From: Nitrospirota bacterium
GTDB lineage: Bacteria; Nitrospirota; Thermodesulfovibrionia; Thermodesulfovibrionales; SM23-35
Direction: 5' to 3'
NCBI GenBank assembly: GCA_040754395.1
Contig: JBFMCL010000008.1
Location: forward strand, 1 to 50,822
DNA: 50,822 nucleotides
Shown here: piece by piece, positions 26,459-35,053 of the stretch
Numbering within the stretch: the stretch's first letter is position 1
Layout of the letters: each line of letters begins with the position of its first letter
Translations under genes and position numbers: made by a program
The notes under the pieces: model-generated
Database searches by the model: none
Seen by the model: the letters and a program-made list of their open reading frames with translations, nothing else
Told to the model about the DNA's origin: nothing

Positions 26459-27639
26459 ACCCTTTGTATTTTGACAATAATGCCACTACTCCTGTTGCAC
26501 CGGAAGTGCGCGAGGCAATGCTTCCGTATCTCGGTGAACTTTACGGCAATCCTTCAAGCATGCATACCTTCGGGGGCCAGCTTCACAGGAAGATAGAAGA
26601 GGCAAGGGCAAAGGTCGCACAGCTTATCGGCGCGGATCCCGAAGAGATTATTTTTGCAAGCTGCGGGACGGAAAGCGACAATACTGCCATCATGAGCGCT
26701 GTCGAGTCTTTTCCGCAGAAGAGGCATATTGTCACCACCCGCGTTGAACACCCAGCGGTACTGAATTTCTGCAAACATCTTGCAAGAAAGGGGTACAGGG
26801 TATCATTCCTGCCGGTAAACAGCAAGGGGCAGCTGAATACCGACGAACTGCTGCGAATTCTCGATGATGATACTGCCGTGGTGTCTGTCATGTACGCGAA
26901 CAATGAGGTGGGGAATATCTTTCCCGTCAGGGAAATAGGTGAAATATTGAGGGAAAAACGGATACTGTTCCATACGGATGCGGTCCAGGCTGTGGGCAAG
27001 GTGCCGATAAATATTAAAGAACTCCCTGTCGACATGCTGTCGCTCTCCGGCCACAAGCTGCACGCACCGAAGGGGATTGGCGCACTCTATGTCAGAAAGG
27101 GAACGCGATTTTCTCCGTACATCATCGGAGGCCATCAGGAGAAAGGAAGAAGGGGAGGGACAGAAAACGTTGCGTCTATTGTCGCACTGGGAATGGCATG
27201 TGAACTTGCCGCCCGGAACCTGACGGAGGAAGTTGCATATCTCCGGCGACTGAGGGACAGGCTTGAGGAGATGCTGGTGCAGTCGTGTCCGGATGCGCGC
27301 GTCAACGGCGATGTCTCCAGCAGGCTGCCGAACACCACGAATATCAGCTTCGAATACGTTGAGGGAGAAGCGATACTCCTGAGACTGAATGAATACGGCG
27401 TATGTGCCTCATCAGGGTCTGCATGCACTTCAGGTTCGCTCGAGCCCTCACATGTGCTGAGGGCAATGGGCGTGCCCTTTACGGCTATTCACGGATCTGT
27501 TCGGTTTTCCCTGAGCAGGTATAACACTGAGGAGGAGGTCGACAGGGTGATCGGGGTCATGCCCGACATCATAAAGAGCCTCAGGCAGCTTTCTCCTTTC
27601 GGCAGGGATAAAGCCGGCCAGACTATCAGCTGTTCGTGA
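26455..27639 (+). CDS. nifS: Cysteine desulfurase (NifS/IscS type)
   Basis: A 394-residue PLP enzyme supplying sulfur from cysteine. The start is the ATG overlapping the nifU stop; a longer frame to 26362 lies inside nifU and is not needed. Marks: Y-F-D-N-N-A-T-T-P at the N-terminus, H-T-D-A-V-Q-A-x-G-K, the PLP Lys in S-G-H-K-L-H-A-P-K-G (about residue 203), and the active Cys in S-G-S-A-C-T-S-G (about 327). Selenium delivery is also possible for this family, which matters given the UGA genes in this window. Confidence 0.95.
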   Translation: MNPLYFDNNATTPVAPEVREAMLPYLGELYGNPSSMHTFGGQLHRKIEEARAKVAQLIGADPEEIIFASCGTESDNTAIMSAVESFPQKRHIVTTRVEHPAVLNFCKHLARKGYRVSFLPVNSKGQLNTDELLRILDDDTAVVSVMYANNEVGNIFPVREIGEILREKRILFHTDAVQAVGKVPINIKELPVDMLSLSGHKLHAPKGIGALYVRKGTRFSPYIIGGHQEKGRRGGTENVASIVALGMACELAARNLTEEVAYLRRLRDRLEEMLVQSCPDARVNGDVSSRLPNTTNISFEYVEGEAILLRLNEYGVCASSGSACTSGSLEPSHVLRAMGVPFTAIHGSVRFSLSRYNTEEEVDRVIGVMPDIIKSLRQLSPFGRDKAGQTISCS

Positions 27640-27648
27640 TATCCGATC

Positions 27649-28476
27649 CTATCTGAATCTCCTGCTGCGATACGGGAACTCTCTGTTGGCAATCTTCAGG
27701 GGCCGCAGAAGGAGCGCCTTGAAATCACTCCCGAGATACCTTGTCCTGCGTACACTCCCTATCGGATCGGCTTTCACCACTTCTGAGTTCTCCCAGTTGA
27801 GAAACAAATCGATAATCTGGTCCAGAGAATCCTGATGGAACCGCTCTATCGTCTCCCTCACAGGAAGGGAAGTGATGAGGTTCCTGTCAATGAAATCTCC
27901 AATCCTTTCCCTGTTCAGGACTGACAGGAACACCATGCCCTTCAGTATTCTCTTGTTTGTCTTGAAGGAGAAGATAAAGCTTTCGAGGAAGTTCGCGAGG
28001 AAGAGGTCATTTCTGATCTGGATTTTTCTGTCAATCCCTCTTGCCAGCATCCAGTATTTTTTGTCGATAATACTGTCGGCTTTGAGTTCAAACAGCGTAT
28101 GGCCAATATTCTTCCTGTCCGCGGTATAGATATTATGCGCAACGGTATCCGCGGCGAGATGGCTCATGTACCCGTAGACAAAAGCCCTCTGCTGCTTCGT
28201 TTCGGTTGCTCCCAGCAGGTCGAACGCAAAGTCCCAGTTGTGAGAGTTCCTGTCGCTGGGCAGGTATTTCTTTCCGACAATGATGTCTGCCATGAGATTG
28301 CCGTAAATGAAATCTTTCCTGTAACGTCTGATAACTTCCATGATGCCCGCGGGAAGCAGCGCGGCCAGAGAATACAGCTCATTTCCGAGATAGATATGCG
28401 TCAGCGGACCCCACGCGAACGCAAAGGAAGGAAGAAATATAATTGATATGATTATCAATAACGTAAATAATATCAT
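27649..28476 (-). CDS. Exported zinc-dependent phospholipase C-like protein
   Basis: About 275 residues from the ATG at 28476, which overlaps the pepA stop (ATGA) and has GGAG 5 nt upstream; a longer frame to 28593 is not supported. A signal peptide ends near residue 22 (F-A-F-A-W-G), leaving Trp at the mature N-terminus as in phospholipase C/S1-P1 enzymes, where this Trp ligates zinc. Then come P-L-T-H-I-Y, S-H-N-W-D-F and G-Y-M-S-H-L-A-A-D-T-V-A-H, giving the His/Asp ligands of PF00882. Lipase activity itself is inferred. Confidence 0.82.
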   Translation of the reverse strand: MILFTLLIIISIIFLPSFAFAWGPLTHIYLGNELYSLAALLPAGIMEVIRRYRKDFIYGNLMADIIVGKKYLPSDRNSHNWDFAFDLLGATETKQQRAFVYGYMSHLAADTVAHNIYTADRKNIGHTLFELKADSIIDKKYWMLARGIDRKIQIRNDLFLANFLESFIFSFKTNKRILKGMVFLSVLNRERIGDFIDRNLITSLPVRETIERFHQDSLDQIIDLFLNWENSEVVKADPIGSVRRTRYLGSDFKALLLRPLKIANREFPYRSRRFR

Positions 28477-29924
28477 TTTAACTCCTTTATGAAGTTCAGA
28501 ATCAGTCTTACCCCGACGCCGGAAGCGCCTTTCGGCGTATAGGGTTTTTCCTTGTCGACCCATGCGGTTCCCGCGATATCCAAATGGACCCATGGCGTAT
28601 TCTCCGCGAATTCATACAAAAAGTATGCCGAAGATATGAGGGAGCCGTTTTTCCCTCCCGTATTTTTCAGGTCGGCAACGTCACCTTTTACGAACTCTTT
28701 ATATTCATCGAAGAGCGGCATTTCCCAGACTCTCTCATGTGTCTCTTCGCCGGCTTTCTTCAGGGCATCGATCAATTCCCTGTTATTCCCCATCATGGCG
28801 ATTGCGCCGTTTCCGAAGGCTATCGAACATGCGCCGGTAAGCGTGGCAATATCAATTATAGCCTTTGGTTTATACCGGCCGGCAAAGGCAATGGCATCTG
28901 CGAGAGTCATCCTGCCCTCTGCGTCGGTGCTGATGATCTCGATGGTTTTTCCGTTCATTGCCCTGACAATATCCCCGGGTTTTGCTGCAGCGCCGCCGGG
29001 AAGGTTTTCTGTAGCCGGAAGTATCGCGATGAGATGCACCGGCATTTTCAGTTCCGAGACAGCTTTTACGATACCGAGAACCGCTGCTCCTCCTGCCATA
29101 TCGTATTTCATTTTCTCCATCCCCTCGGACGGTTTCAGCGATATTCCGCCGCTGTCAAAGGTGACTGATTTGCCAATAAGCACCAGCGGAGATGCTTTTG
29201 CGCCTTTATATTCAAGTATGATAAATTTCGGAGGTTCATGCGAGCCGCGTGCAACTGACAGATAGGATCCCATTCCAAGTTTCATGATATCCTTTTTTTC
29301 AAGAACCTTTACGACAAGCGTGCTGCTCTTCAGGGATATTGCTGCACGGGCAAGATGAGAAGGAGTCATATCGTTTGAGGGGGTATTGATGAGGTCTCGT
29401 GCGAAGCTCACAGAGGAAACCACTGCTTTTGTCCATCGCAGGCTTTTCTGCAGCTCTTCTGAAGGCGCAGACAGCAGGGTGATGCTGTCGATTTCCCGGT
29501 TGTCTTTTTCATGGAGATACTTCCTGAATGTATAGATGCCGAGCAGGGAGCCTTCAATGAACACAGTCGGAGATATCCCGGAGGCGGAAAGCACACGGGA
29601 AGAGACACAGATCCTTTTCATTCCCGCGTTCTTCAGTGCTGCTGCCGATTTTCCTCCTGCCTGCCTTACCCTTTCAGGGGTAATCTCATTTTTTTTGCCG
29701 AGTCCCGCAAGGAGGATTCTTTCGGGCGCAATGTCATCGGGCGCAGGAACCAGCATAACTTCATTCAGTTTCCCCCGGAAATCCCGCGATATCACGCGTT
29801 TCAGAAGCCTTTTCAGTGAGGGAGGAAAAGATTCATCGTATCCCGCTTTGCCTTCAGGCAGCGGCAGCACCAGGGCATCGCAGGCAGCTTCTCCTTCGTT
29901 AAGATTCTTTGTATGAATATTCAT
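28473..29924 (-). CDS. pepA: Leucyl aminopeptidase (M17)
   Basis: About 483 residues from the ATG at 29924. The frame runs on to 30056, but family similarity starts after 29924 and the added residues look unrelated. The enzyme removes N-terminal amino acids, with two metals. Visible signatures: V-T-F-D-S-G-G-I-S-L-K-P-S with the catalytic Lys region, Y-D-M-A-G-G-A-A-V-L-G, and T-D-A-E-G-R-M-T-L-A-D-A, the M17 signature with Met where Leu is usual. It is coupled to the phospholipase-like gene by ATGA. Confidence 0.92.
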   Translation of the reverse strand: MNIHTKNLNEGEAACDALVLPLPEGKAGYDESFPPSLKRLLKRVISRDFRGKLNEVMLVPAPDDIAPERILLAGLGKKNEITPERVRQAGGKSAAALKNAGMKRICVSSRVLSASGISPTVFIEGSLLGIYTFRKYLHEKDNREIDSITLLSAPSEELQKSLRWTKAVVSSVSFARDLINTPSNDMTPSHLARAAISLKSSTLVVKVLEKKDIMKLGMGSYLSVARGSHEPPKFIILEYKGAKASPLVLIGKSVTFDSGGISLKPSEGMEKMKYDMAGGAAVLGIVKAVSELKMPVHLIAILPATENLPGGAAAKPGDIVRAMNGKTIEIISTDAEGRMTLADAIAFAGRYKPKAIIDIATLTGACSIAFGNGAIAMMGNNRELIDALKKAGEETHERVWEMPLFDEYKEFVKGDVADLKNTGGKNGSLISSAYFLYEFAENTPWVHLDIAGTAWVDKEKPYTPKGASGVGVRLILNFIKELK

Positions 29925-30022
29925 CAATTGCAGACAAACTCTTATAATTTTAGCTGATTTATTCTGAAAATATCTACGCGAAGCTGCATTGACAGAAAAA
30001 ACAATTTCAGCAATGATGGTAT

Positions 30023-31186
30023 ATGGATATTTCAGGTTCCGGCCATCTTTTTGCAAGGGAAAAAATAGAAAAAGAGTACGGCATTTCCTTTACGGAAGGA
30101 AACAGGGTTACCCTTCTGTGGAAAGGGAGGGAGTCGTTTCTCAGAATCTTCGAAGCAGTAAGGGAAGCAGAGGAACTCATATGCCTTGAGTTCTATATCT
30201 TCCGGAACGATGACACGGGGGGTGAGCTCGCGGAACTCCTGAAGAAAAAAGCGATCAAAGGGGTGAAGGTGTTTCTTCTTTATGACCATTTCGGGTCGTT
30301 CTTTACCCCGAGGAAGTTCTGGAGGGAACTCAGAGATGCGGGTATTCAGATCAGGGCTTCGCGGCCTTTCAAATGGACTGACCCCCTGCATTATGTCCAC
30401 AGGGATCATAAGAAACTCATCATCATCGACGGAAAAATCGCATTCACCGGAGGCTTGAATATCGCAAACGAGTACAGGGGATACCACAGACGGAAGAAAA
30501 TCAGGGGGTGGCGCGATACCGGTATTTTTCTGGAAGGACCGGTTGTAAGGACCCTCCTTGATATTTTCAAGAAGACATGGAAGATATGGAAGGGAGCCCC
30601 GATTGAATTCGGAAAGGAGGTTAAACGTATACCCGACGGCCTTCCGGTACTCCCCATATTTGTCAGTTCTTCAAGGGAAAGGCGGAAAATGAGGAAGCTG
30701 CTGTATTACAGCTTAGATCATGCGCAGTCGTCCATATATCTGACAACCGCCTATTTTACTCCGAGCAGGAGAATGCTGTATGTTCTTGAAAAAGCTGAAG
30801 CGAGGGGGGTCGATGTGAAACTGCTCCTGCCGGGAAGGTCGGATGTAACCGCAGCGCACTATGCGGGCAGGGCTTTTTTCGCCAAGCTCCTTAAGGCGGG
30901 TGTGGAGATATACAATTATCAGGGAGAGATTCTGCATGCAAAGACCGCGGTTTTTGACGGTGTATGGAGTGTCATCGGTTCGGCAAACCTCGACTTCCAG
31001 TCGCTCAGGAGAAACGACGAAGGAAATGTTGGTATAGTGGATGCGGAATTCGGCAAACAGATGATCGGGATATTCGAGGAGGACCTGCGGAAATCCACCC
31101 AGATAACTCTTGCAGAATGGCTCAGGAGACCGTTTTCGGAAAAACTGCTCGAGAGATTCTTTGCCCTGTTCAGGAAACGGCTATGA
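30023..31186 (+). CDS. Cardiolipin synthase-like phospholipase D family protein
   Basis: A 387-residue protein with two HKD motifs: H-K-K-L-I-I-I-D with G-G-L-N following (about residues 129-145), and H-A-K-T-A-V-F-D with G-S-A-N-L-D (about 302-325). This is the layout of bacterial ClsB-type cardiolipin synthases, which lack the N-terminal membrane helices of ClsA, as this one does. It likely joins phosphatidylglycerol molecules or a related lipid. Divergent from pepA, with 98 nt between; convergent with the TauE gene. Confidence 0.88.
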   Translation: MDISGSGHLFAREKIEKEYGISFTEGNRVTLLWKGRESFLRIFEAVREAEELICLEFYIFRNDDTGGELAELLKKKAIKGVKVFLLYDHFGSFFTPRKFWRELRDAGIQIRASRPFKWTDPLHYVHRDHKKLIIIDGKIAFTGGLNIANEYRGYHRRKKIRGWRDTGIFLEGPVVRTLLDIFKKTWKIWKGAPIEFGKEVKRIPDGLPVLPIFVSSSRERRKMRKLLYYSLDHAQSSIYLTTAYFTPSRRMLYVLEKAEARGVDVKLLLPGRSDVTAAHYAGRAFFAKLLKAGVEIYNYQGEILHAKTAVFDGVWSVIGSANLDFQSLRRNDEGNVGIVDAEFGKQMIGIFEEDLRKSTQITLAEWLRRPFSEKLLERFFALFRKRL

Positions 31187-31193
31187 TCCGGAA

Positions 31194-32156
31194 TTATGAG
31201 AAAAAGAATTGTGTAATGTAACGGATCGCAAGAGAAATGATGATAATTCCCAGCATCAGTTTGATTGCCTTCTGCGGGACGAATTTCTGGAAACGCGCAC
31301 CGAGATATATCCCGACAAATCCTCCTATCCCGAAAAGGAAACCCAGAAGCCAGTCAGGAGAGGTGGTAATTCCTCCTTTTGCAGGGATAATACTGTAGAA
31401 AATCACCCCCGCAACCGAAGTGAGAAAGGTTCCCATCAGGGCGGCGCCTGCGACTGTGTACACCGGAAGGTGAAAGACTGCGACGCAAAAGGGAGCGATG
31501 ATGGCTCCGCCTCCTATCCCGTATGTGCCTCCAATGATGCCTACGACAAATGCGAGAAAAAACATGCCCGGAGTGCTGAAGGAGAATCGCTCGCCCCAGA
31601 ATTCATATTCAACATTCCTGAGACTCACTGACACGGTTTTTACGACTGCTTCGGGAGGCAGACCCGAAGCTACTTTGCCTTTCTGATTTTCCCTGATTTG
31701 CTTCGCTCTCTCCTTGAATTTGTCTTCGAGGGCCTTCATTTTTACTTTGCCTGCAGATGCCTTGCCGGTAAGTTCATAGAGCAGCCTGACGCCGATGTAA
31801 AGGAGTACGCAACCGACAAACAATTTGAACGTTTTCGGATCGGGAAGGTAAGAAACCCTCAGAAAATATCCTATGAAGACTCCGGGGAGTGTCCCGACGA
31901 TTACCACATTCGTAAGCGGCCATGCCATCCGGCCCTCTCTGATGAAACGGTATACTCCGCTCGGAATTGCCACGATATTATAGACGAAATTTGTTGCACT
32001 TACGGAAGGGCTGGTAAAATGCAGCACGCTCATCTGGAAGGGAAGGAGAAGAAACGCACCGGAGACCCCTCCCATTGAGGTAAAGAAAGAGACAACCAGC
32101 GAAACAAGCGGCGGGATCCAGGGGGCAACTTCGATTCCGGCTGTCTCGAAATACAT
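31194..32156 (-). CDS. TauE/SafE family permease
   Basis: A 320-residue membrane protein with about eight helices in two halves, each opening with a G-G-x-x-G-x-G-G-G-type turn (G-G-V-S-G-A-F-L and G-G-T-Y-G-I-G-G-G-A). The halves are separated by a charged cytoplasmic loop of about 65 residues (near 115-180), a feature of one TauE subgroup in anaerobes. The family exports sulfite, sulfoacetate or other small anions; the substrate is unknown. GGGAGG lies 6 nt before the ATG. An inverted repeat 26-59 nt upstream and the TunR-like gene on the other side suggest regulated expression. Confidence 0.88.
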   Translation of the reverse strand: MYFETAGIEVAPWIPPLVSLVVSFFTSMGGVSGAFLLLPFQMSVLHFTSPSVSATNFVYNIVAIPSGVYRFIREGRMAWPLTNVVIVGTLPGVFIGYFLRVSYLPDPKTFKLFVGCVLLYIGVRLLYELTGKASAGKVKMKALEDKFKERAKQIRENQKGKVASGLPPEAVVKTVSVSLRNVEYEFWGERFSFSTPGMFFLAFVVGIIGGTYGIGGGAIIAPFCVAVFHLPVYTVAGAALMGTFLTSVAGVIFYSIIPAKGGITTSPDWLLGFLFGIGGFVGIYLGARFQKFVPQKAIKLMLGIIIISLAIRYITQFFFS

Positions 32157-32181
32157 AATGAACCTCCCGAAGAATTTTTCC

Positions 32182-32215
32182 TAATAGCACGAAATATATT
32201 ATAATCGTGTTATTA
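32182..32215. promoter_or_regulatory. 11-bp inverted repeat, likely operator of the TauE gene
   Basis: TAATAGCACGA at 32182-32192 and TCGTGTTATTA at 32205-32215 are inverted copies with one mismatch, 12 nt of A/T apart. On the minus strand the spacer holds TATAAT-like boxes and lies 26-59 nt before the TauE start codon, so a dimer bound here would block transcription. The divergent TunR-like gene starts 131 nt away and is the obvious candidate regulator, but that link is inference. Confidence 0.55.
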
Positions 32216-32346
32216 AACTGTATCACGTAATGCATGGGGCTGTCAAGAACTTTGTGAAGGGTGATGTGCACGGAATCAAAACAGCTTCCCTGCACGGCAC
32301 AAAAGAATAATGACTGAAGCGTCACTGGTATAATAGAAAGAACACC

Positions 32347-33450
32347 ATGCGTCTTCAAAGGAAAAGGAACCAGGCACAACAGCAGACAGTTATCGCAGAA
32401 CGGTCAACCCACTCACGGATTGTTTCTGTCCCTGCCGAATCCCGGTGCCTTGATACGGTTCAGCTTGACTGTATGGAAAAGTCCTTCCGCCATTGGGCCG
32501 GGGAAACTCTCAGGTCAGACGTTCGCCTGTCCCGCAAGCGTATCTTGCTGATATTCCTTCTGATACGGTATACAGGCGCAAAACTGAACGAGGTGCTGGA
32601 ACTTAACCCGTTTCAGGATGTGGATTTCAAAAGAAAAACGGTCCTTCTGGGGAGAACCAATGGCGGAGACGGGCGTCCGCACAGGGAAGTACAGATACCG
32701 GAGGCACTTTCTGATGAGATCCGCACTGCACTGCGTGAGCCTTCCTTCAAAAAATACCTGCACAGTCTGTTTCACGTGGATCCCGGTCATGTTCGCCGGA
32801 AATTTTACGAACGTGCCCGGGACTGCGGGGTCCCTTCTTCCATGGGTGCACCCGATGTGATCAGGAAATCCCGCGCAGTGGAGCTGATGAAAAGCAACAT
32901 GCCTTTGCCGGTTGTGCAAAAAATGCTGGGGCATTCAACACTCAATCTGACCGCGTCGTATGTGGCGTTTTCTGATGATGATATCCAGCAGGTGGCAAAG
33001 TACTTTATTGAAAAAGAGTCTTCCAGAAAAACAAGCGCCAGAAACAGATTTTTTGGGAAGATCCGCTCCATACAGAAGGGAGACATACAGTCGAAGGTGG
33101 AGATGGTTACTGTGGGAGGAGATACGGTGACAACGGTGATAACCAACGACAGCCTGTCCAGGCTCGGGCTGAAAGAGGGTGCATTAATTACCGCAGAGGT
33201 AAAGGCACCGTGGGTTATCCTGCAGAAAAGCGACGTGCAGCCTGAATCAACGGCTGAAAACCGTTTCCCGGGTACTATCATACGCGTCAGAAAGGGAAAA
33301 ATCACCACAGAATATATGGTGCGCATACCGGACGGCACAGAACTCTGCTCTGTGGTTACCACGGAGAATGTCCGCACTATGAGGTTTCGCAATAATGATC
33401 AGGTATGGGCTCTGTTCAACAGTTTTGCGGTTGTCCTGCATACAGACTGA
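32347..33450 (+). CDS. TunR-like regulator: tyrosine-recombinase-fold DNA-binding domain plus two TOBE domains
   Basis: A 367-residue protein. Residues about 40-220 have the catalytic-domain fold of tyrosine recombinases (R-Y-T-G-A-K-L-N-E-V-L-E-L, then L-G-H-S-T-L-N-L-T-A-S-Y) but no core-binding domain. The first catalytic Arg is K79 and the HxxR His is D170; R173, H196 and Y205 remain. Two TOBE/Mop-like domains follow, at about 233-293 and 305-365, which bind molybdate or tungstate in related proteins. This architecture is that of TunR, the tungstate-responsive regulator of sulfate reducers. It is therefore read as a transcription factor and not an integrase. No Mo/W transporter is in the window; the nearest target candidate is the TauE gene. 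Confidence 0.8.
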   Translation: MRLQRKRNQAQQQTVIAERSTHSRIVSVPAESRCLDTVQLDCMEKSFRHWAGETLRSDVRLSRKRILLIFLLIRYTGAKLNEVLELNPFQDVDFKRKTVLLGRTNGGDGRPHREVQIPEALSDEIRTALREPSFKKYLHSLFHVDPGHVRRKFYERARDCGVPSSMGAPDVIRKSRAVELMKSNMPLPVVQKMLGHSTLNLTASYVAFSDDDIQQVAKYFIEKESSRKTSARNRFFGKIRSIQKGDIQSKVEMVTVGGDTVTTVITNDSLSRLGLKEGALITAEVKAPWVILQKSDVQPESTAENRFPGTIIRVRKGKITTEYMVRIPDGTELCSVVTTENVRTMRFRNNDQVWALFNSFAVVLHTD

Positions 33451-33571
33451 TGATAAGGATGCACGAACCGTTTCATGCGCACATTGACCGTCTGATGCCC
33501 TGCATGCAGTAATTGTGTTGGGGCTTTCTGGCAGAAAGGGAAAATGCTCAGGGCGTTTTGGGAAACAAATT

Positions 33572-33739
33572 ATGGAATTGTGTCCTGTCTGTGAACAACC
33601 CTTACATCAGTGCATCTGCTGTCCGGAATGAGGGCATGTATGCCTCCTGGACCTGGGGGAACTGTATTGTCCTGTGTGCAAGCCCAAGCCCAAAGCTGAT
33701 GACACGCAAATGACTGACCGGGACAAAAAACAGACATAG
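33572..33739 (+). CDS. Tiny Cys-rich zinc-ribbon-like frame interrupted by UGA (selenoprotein candidate or pseudogene)
   Basis: From the ATG at 33572 the frame gives 19 codons, a TGA at 33629-33631, then 35 more codons to TAG. Cysteines are C4-P-V-C7, C14, C16, C17-P-E-[UGA]20-G-H, C24 and C33-P-V-C36. The UGA falls where C-P-E-C-G-H is the common zinc-ribbon motif, so a Cys codon is expected. Cys-pair motifs on both sides argue that both halves belong together. The region after UGA could fold (CCTCC with GGGGG around 33642-33658), but the likeness to a SECIS is weak. A decayed gene with one nonsense mutation is equally plausible. It lies 121 nt after the TunR-like gene. Confidence 0.4.
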
Positions 33740-33768
33740 CACAAGATTCATCGCACTGCGTTACAGTC

Positions 33769-34989
33769 TCATAATCCCAGCCGGTCGAAGAGCGCTACGA
33801 TGATTGTGCTGGAGAGGACAATCCCCTTTCTGGTGAGCCTGAGGTTTCCTCTGTCAGCTTGAAGATATCCCTCGTCAACAAATTCCCTGCCGGCATCGGC
33901 AAGAGTTCTTTTCAGAGGTGCCTGAAGAGAAGATTCCGGAAGTCCTGCCATCAGGTCTTCAGCCTTTGCCATATTGATGCCTTCCGTCTTCCTTAGCCCC
34001 AGGAAAATGTATTCCTTCAGCGCAACTGCGGGAGCAATCCTGAGTGATTCGATCTCGGGTATGATGCCCCTGTTCAAAGCTGCAATATATTGCCTGATGT
34101 CAGGGATATTTTTTGCGCGTATCCCGCTGACAAAGGAATGTGCGCCTGCCCCTGCACAGAGATACTCGCCTCTGTCCCAGTAGTTAAGGTTGTGGAGGGA
34201 TCTGAAGGCAGGAAGTGCAAAATTTGAGATTTCGTAGTGCACATATCCGGCTTCTGTAAAACGGTCGATGACATGGTCGTACATGTCCACGATAACATCT
34301 TCCTCAGGCATTACGGGTTGTCCTGACACATTCCCCTTGCGACCTGTTCTCAGTGAAGTGAGGGAGTTCTTTTCTCTGCCAGCCTGCAGCAGAGCATGCA
34401 AACGGGTATTCTTTTCAGGGGCAAGTTCATATGCTGAAATATGAGAAGGGGAAAGCGCCAGTGCCGAGGCAACCGTGTTTCTCCATGAATCCATGCACTG
34501 TCCGGGAATTGCATACATCACATCAATTGAAACATTTGTGAAGCCGGATTTTTTTATCAGCTCAACGGACCTCAGGGAGTCGAGATGGTCATGCGTTCTG
34601 CCAAGTATCCTGAGTTCAGCATCATTCAACGACTGAACCCCTACGCTGCACCTGTTCACTCCGACTGCACGCATCGTTGCCATACCGGATTCAGATATCG
34701 TCCCGGGATTCGCCTCGACCGTTATTTCTGCAGACGGAGAGAGAATAAAATTCCTGTAGAGGCTTTGAAAAATCTGACGGACACATTGGTCAGAGAGGAG
34801 TGAAGGTGTGCCGCCGCCTATGTAGACCGTCCTGAGCGTGTGTGCAGAATCCCTCTTCAGGTCCAATTCTCTGCACAGCGCATCGACATATGCTCTTGCT
34901 GTTGCTTCATCATAGACGACAGAAAAGAAATCACAGTAGATGCATTTCCGGACACAGAAAGGGATATGGATGTATAGGGAATCAGGCAC
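33769..34989 (-). CDS. hemW: Radical SAM heme chaperone HemW
   Basis: A 406-residue protein of the HemN-like family. The cluster motif C-V-R-K-C-I-Y-C-D-F at about residues 12-21 has the C-x3-C-x2-C spacing followed by Asp instead of the extra Cys of true HemN, which marks HemW. Other family segments are Y-I-G-G-G-T-P-S, E-A-N-P-G-T, G-V-Q-S-L-N-D and S-A-Y-E-L. HemW is thought to deliver heme to membrane respiratory proteins. It follows lepA by 64 nt; the lepA-hemW order is common in bacteria. Confidence 0.93.
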   Translation of the reverse strand: MPDSLYIHIPFCVRKCIYCDFFSVVYDEATARAYVDALCRELDLKRDSAHTLRTVYIGGGTPSLLSDQCVRQIFQSLYRNFILSPSAEITVEANPGTISESGMATMRAVGVNRCSVGVQSLNDAELRILGRTHDHLDSLRSVELIKKSGFTNVSIDVMYAIPGQCMDSWRNTVASALALSPSHISAYELAPEKNTRLHALLQAGREKNSLTSLRTGRKGNVSGQPVMPEEDVIVDMYDHVIDRFTEAGYVHYEISNFALPAFRSLHNLNYWDRGEYLCAGAGAHSFVSGIRAKNIPDIRQYIAALNRGIIPEIESLRIAPAVALKEYIFLGLRKTEGINMAKAEDLMAGLPESSLQAPLKRTLADAGREFVDEGYLQADRGNLRLTRKGIVLSSTIIVALFDRLGL

Positions 34990-35053
34990 AGCGGTTTCCT
35001 GTTGCGGACCTCATTCTCATATCTCCCTTAATAGATCGGCAGATGGCGGGTTG

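Noticed and set aside
32347-33450. Phage or transposon integrase
   Set aside because: It has no core-binding domain, Arg-I and the HxxR His are changed, two TOBE domains are fused, and no att repeats or phage genes are nearby; a regulator fits better.
33513-33713. 66-residue plus-strand open frame without interruption at the same place as the UGA frame
   Set aside because: It has no motif and no ribosome site; the Cys-pair pattern lies in the other frame.
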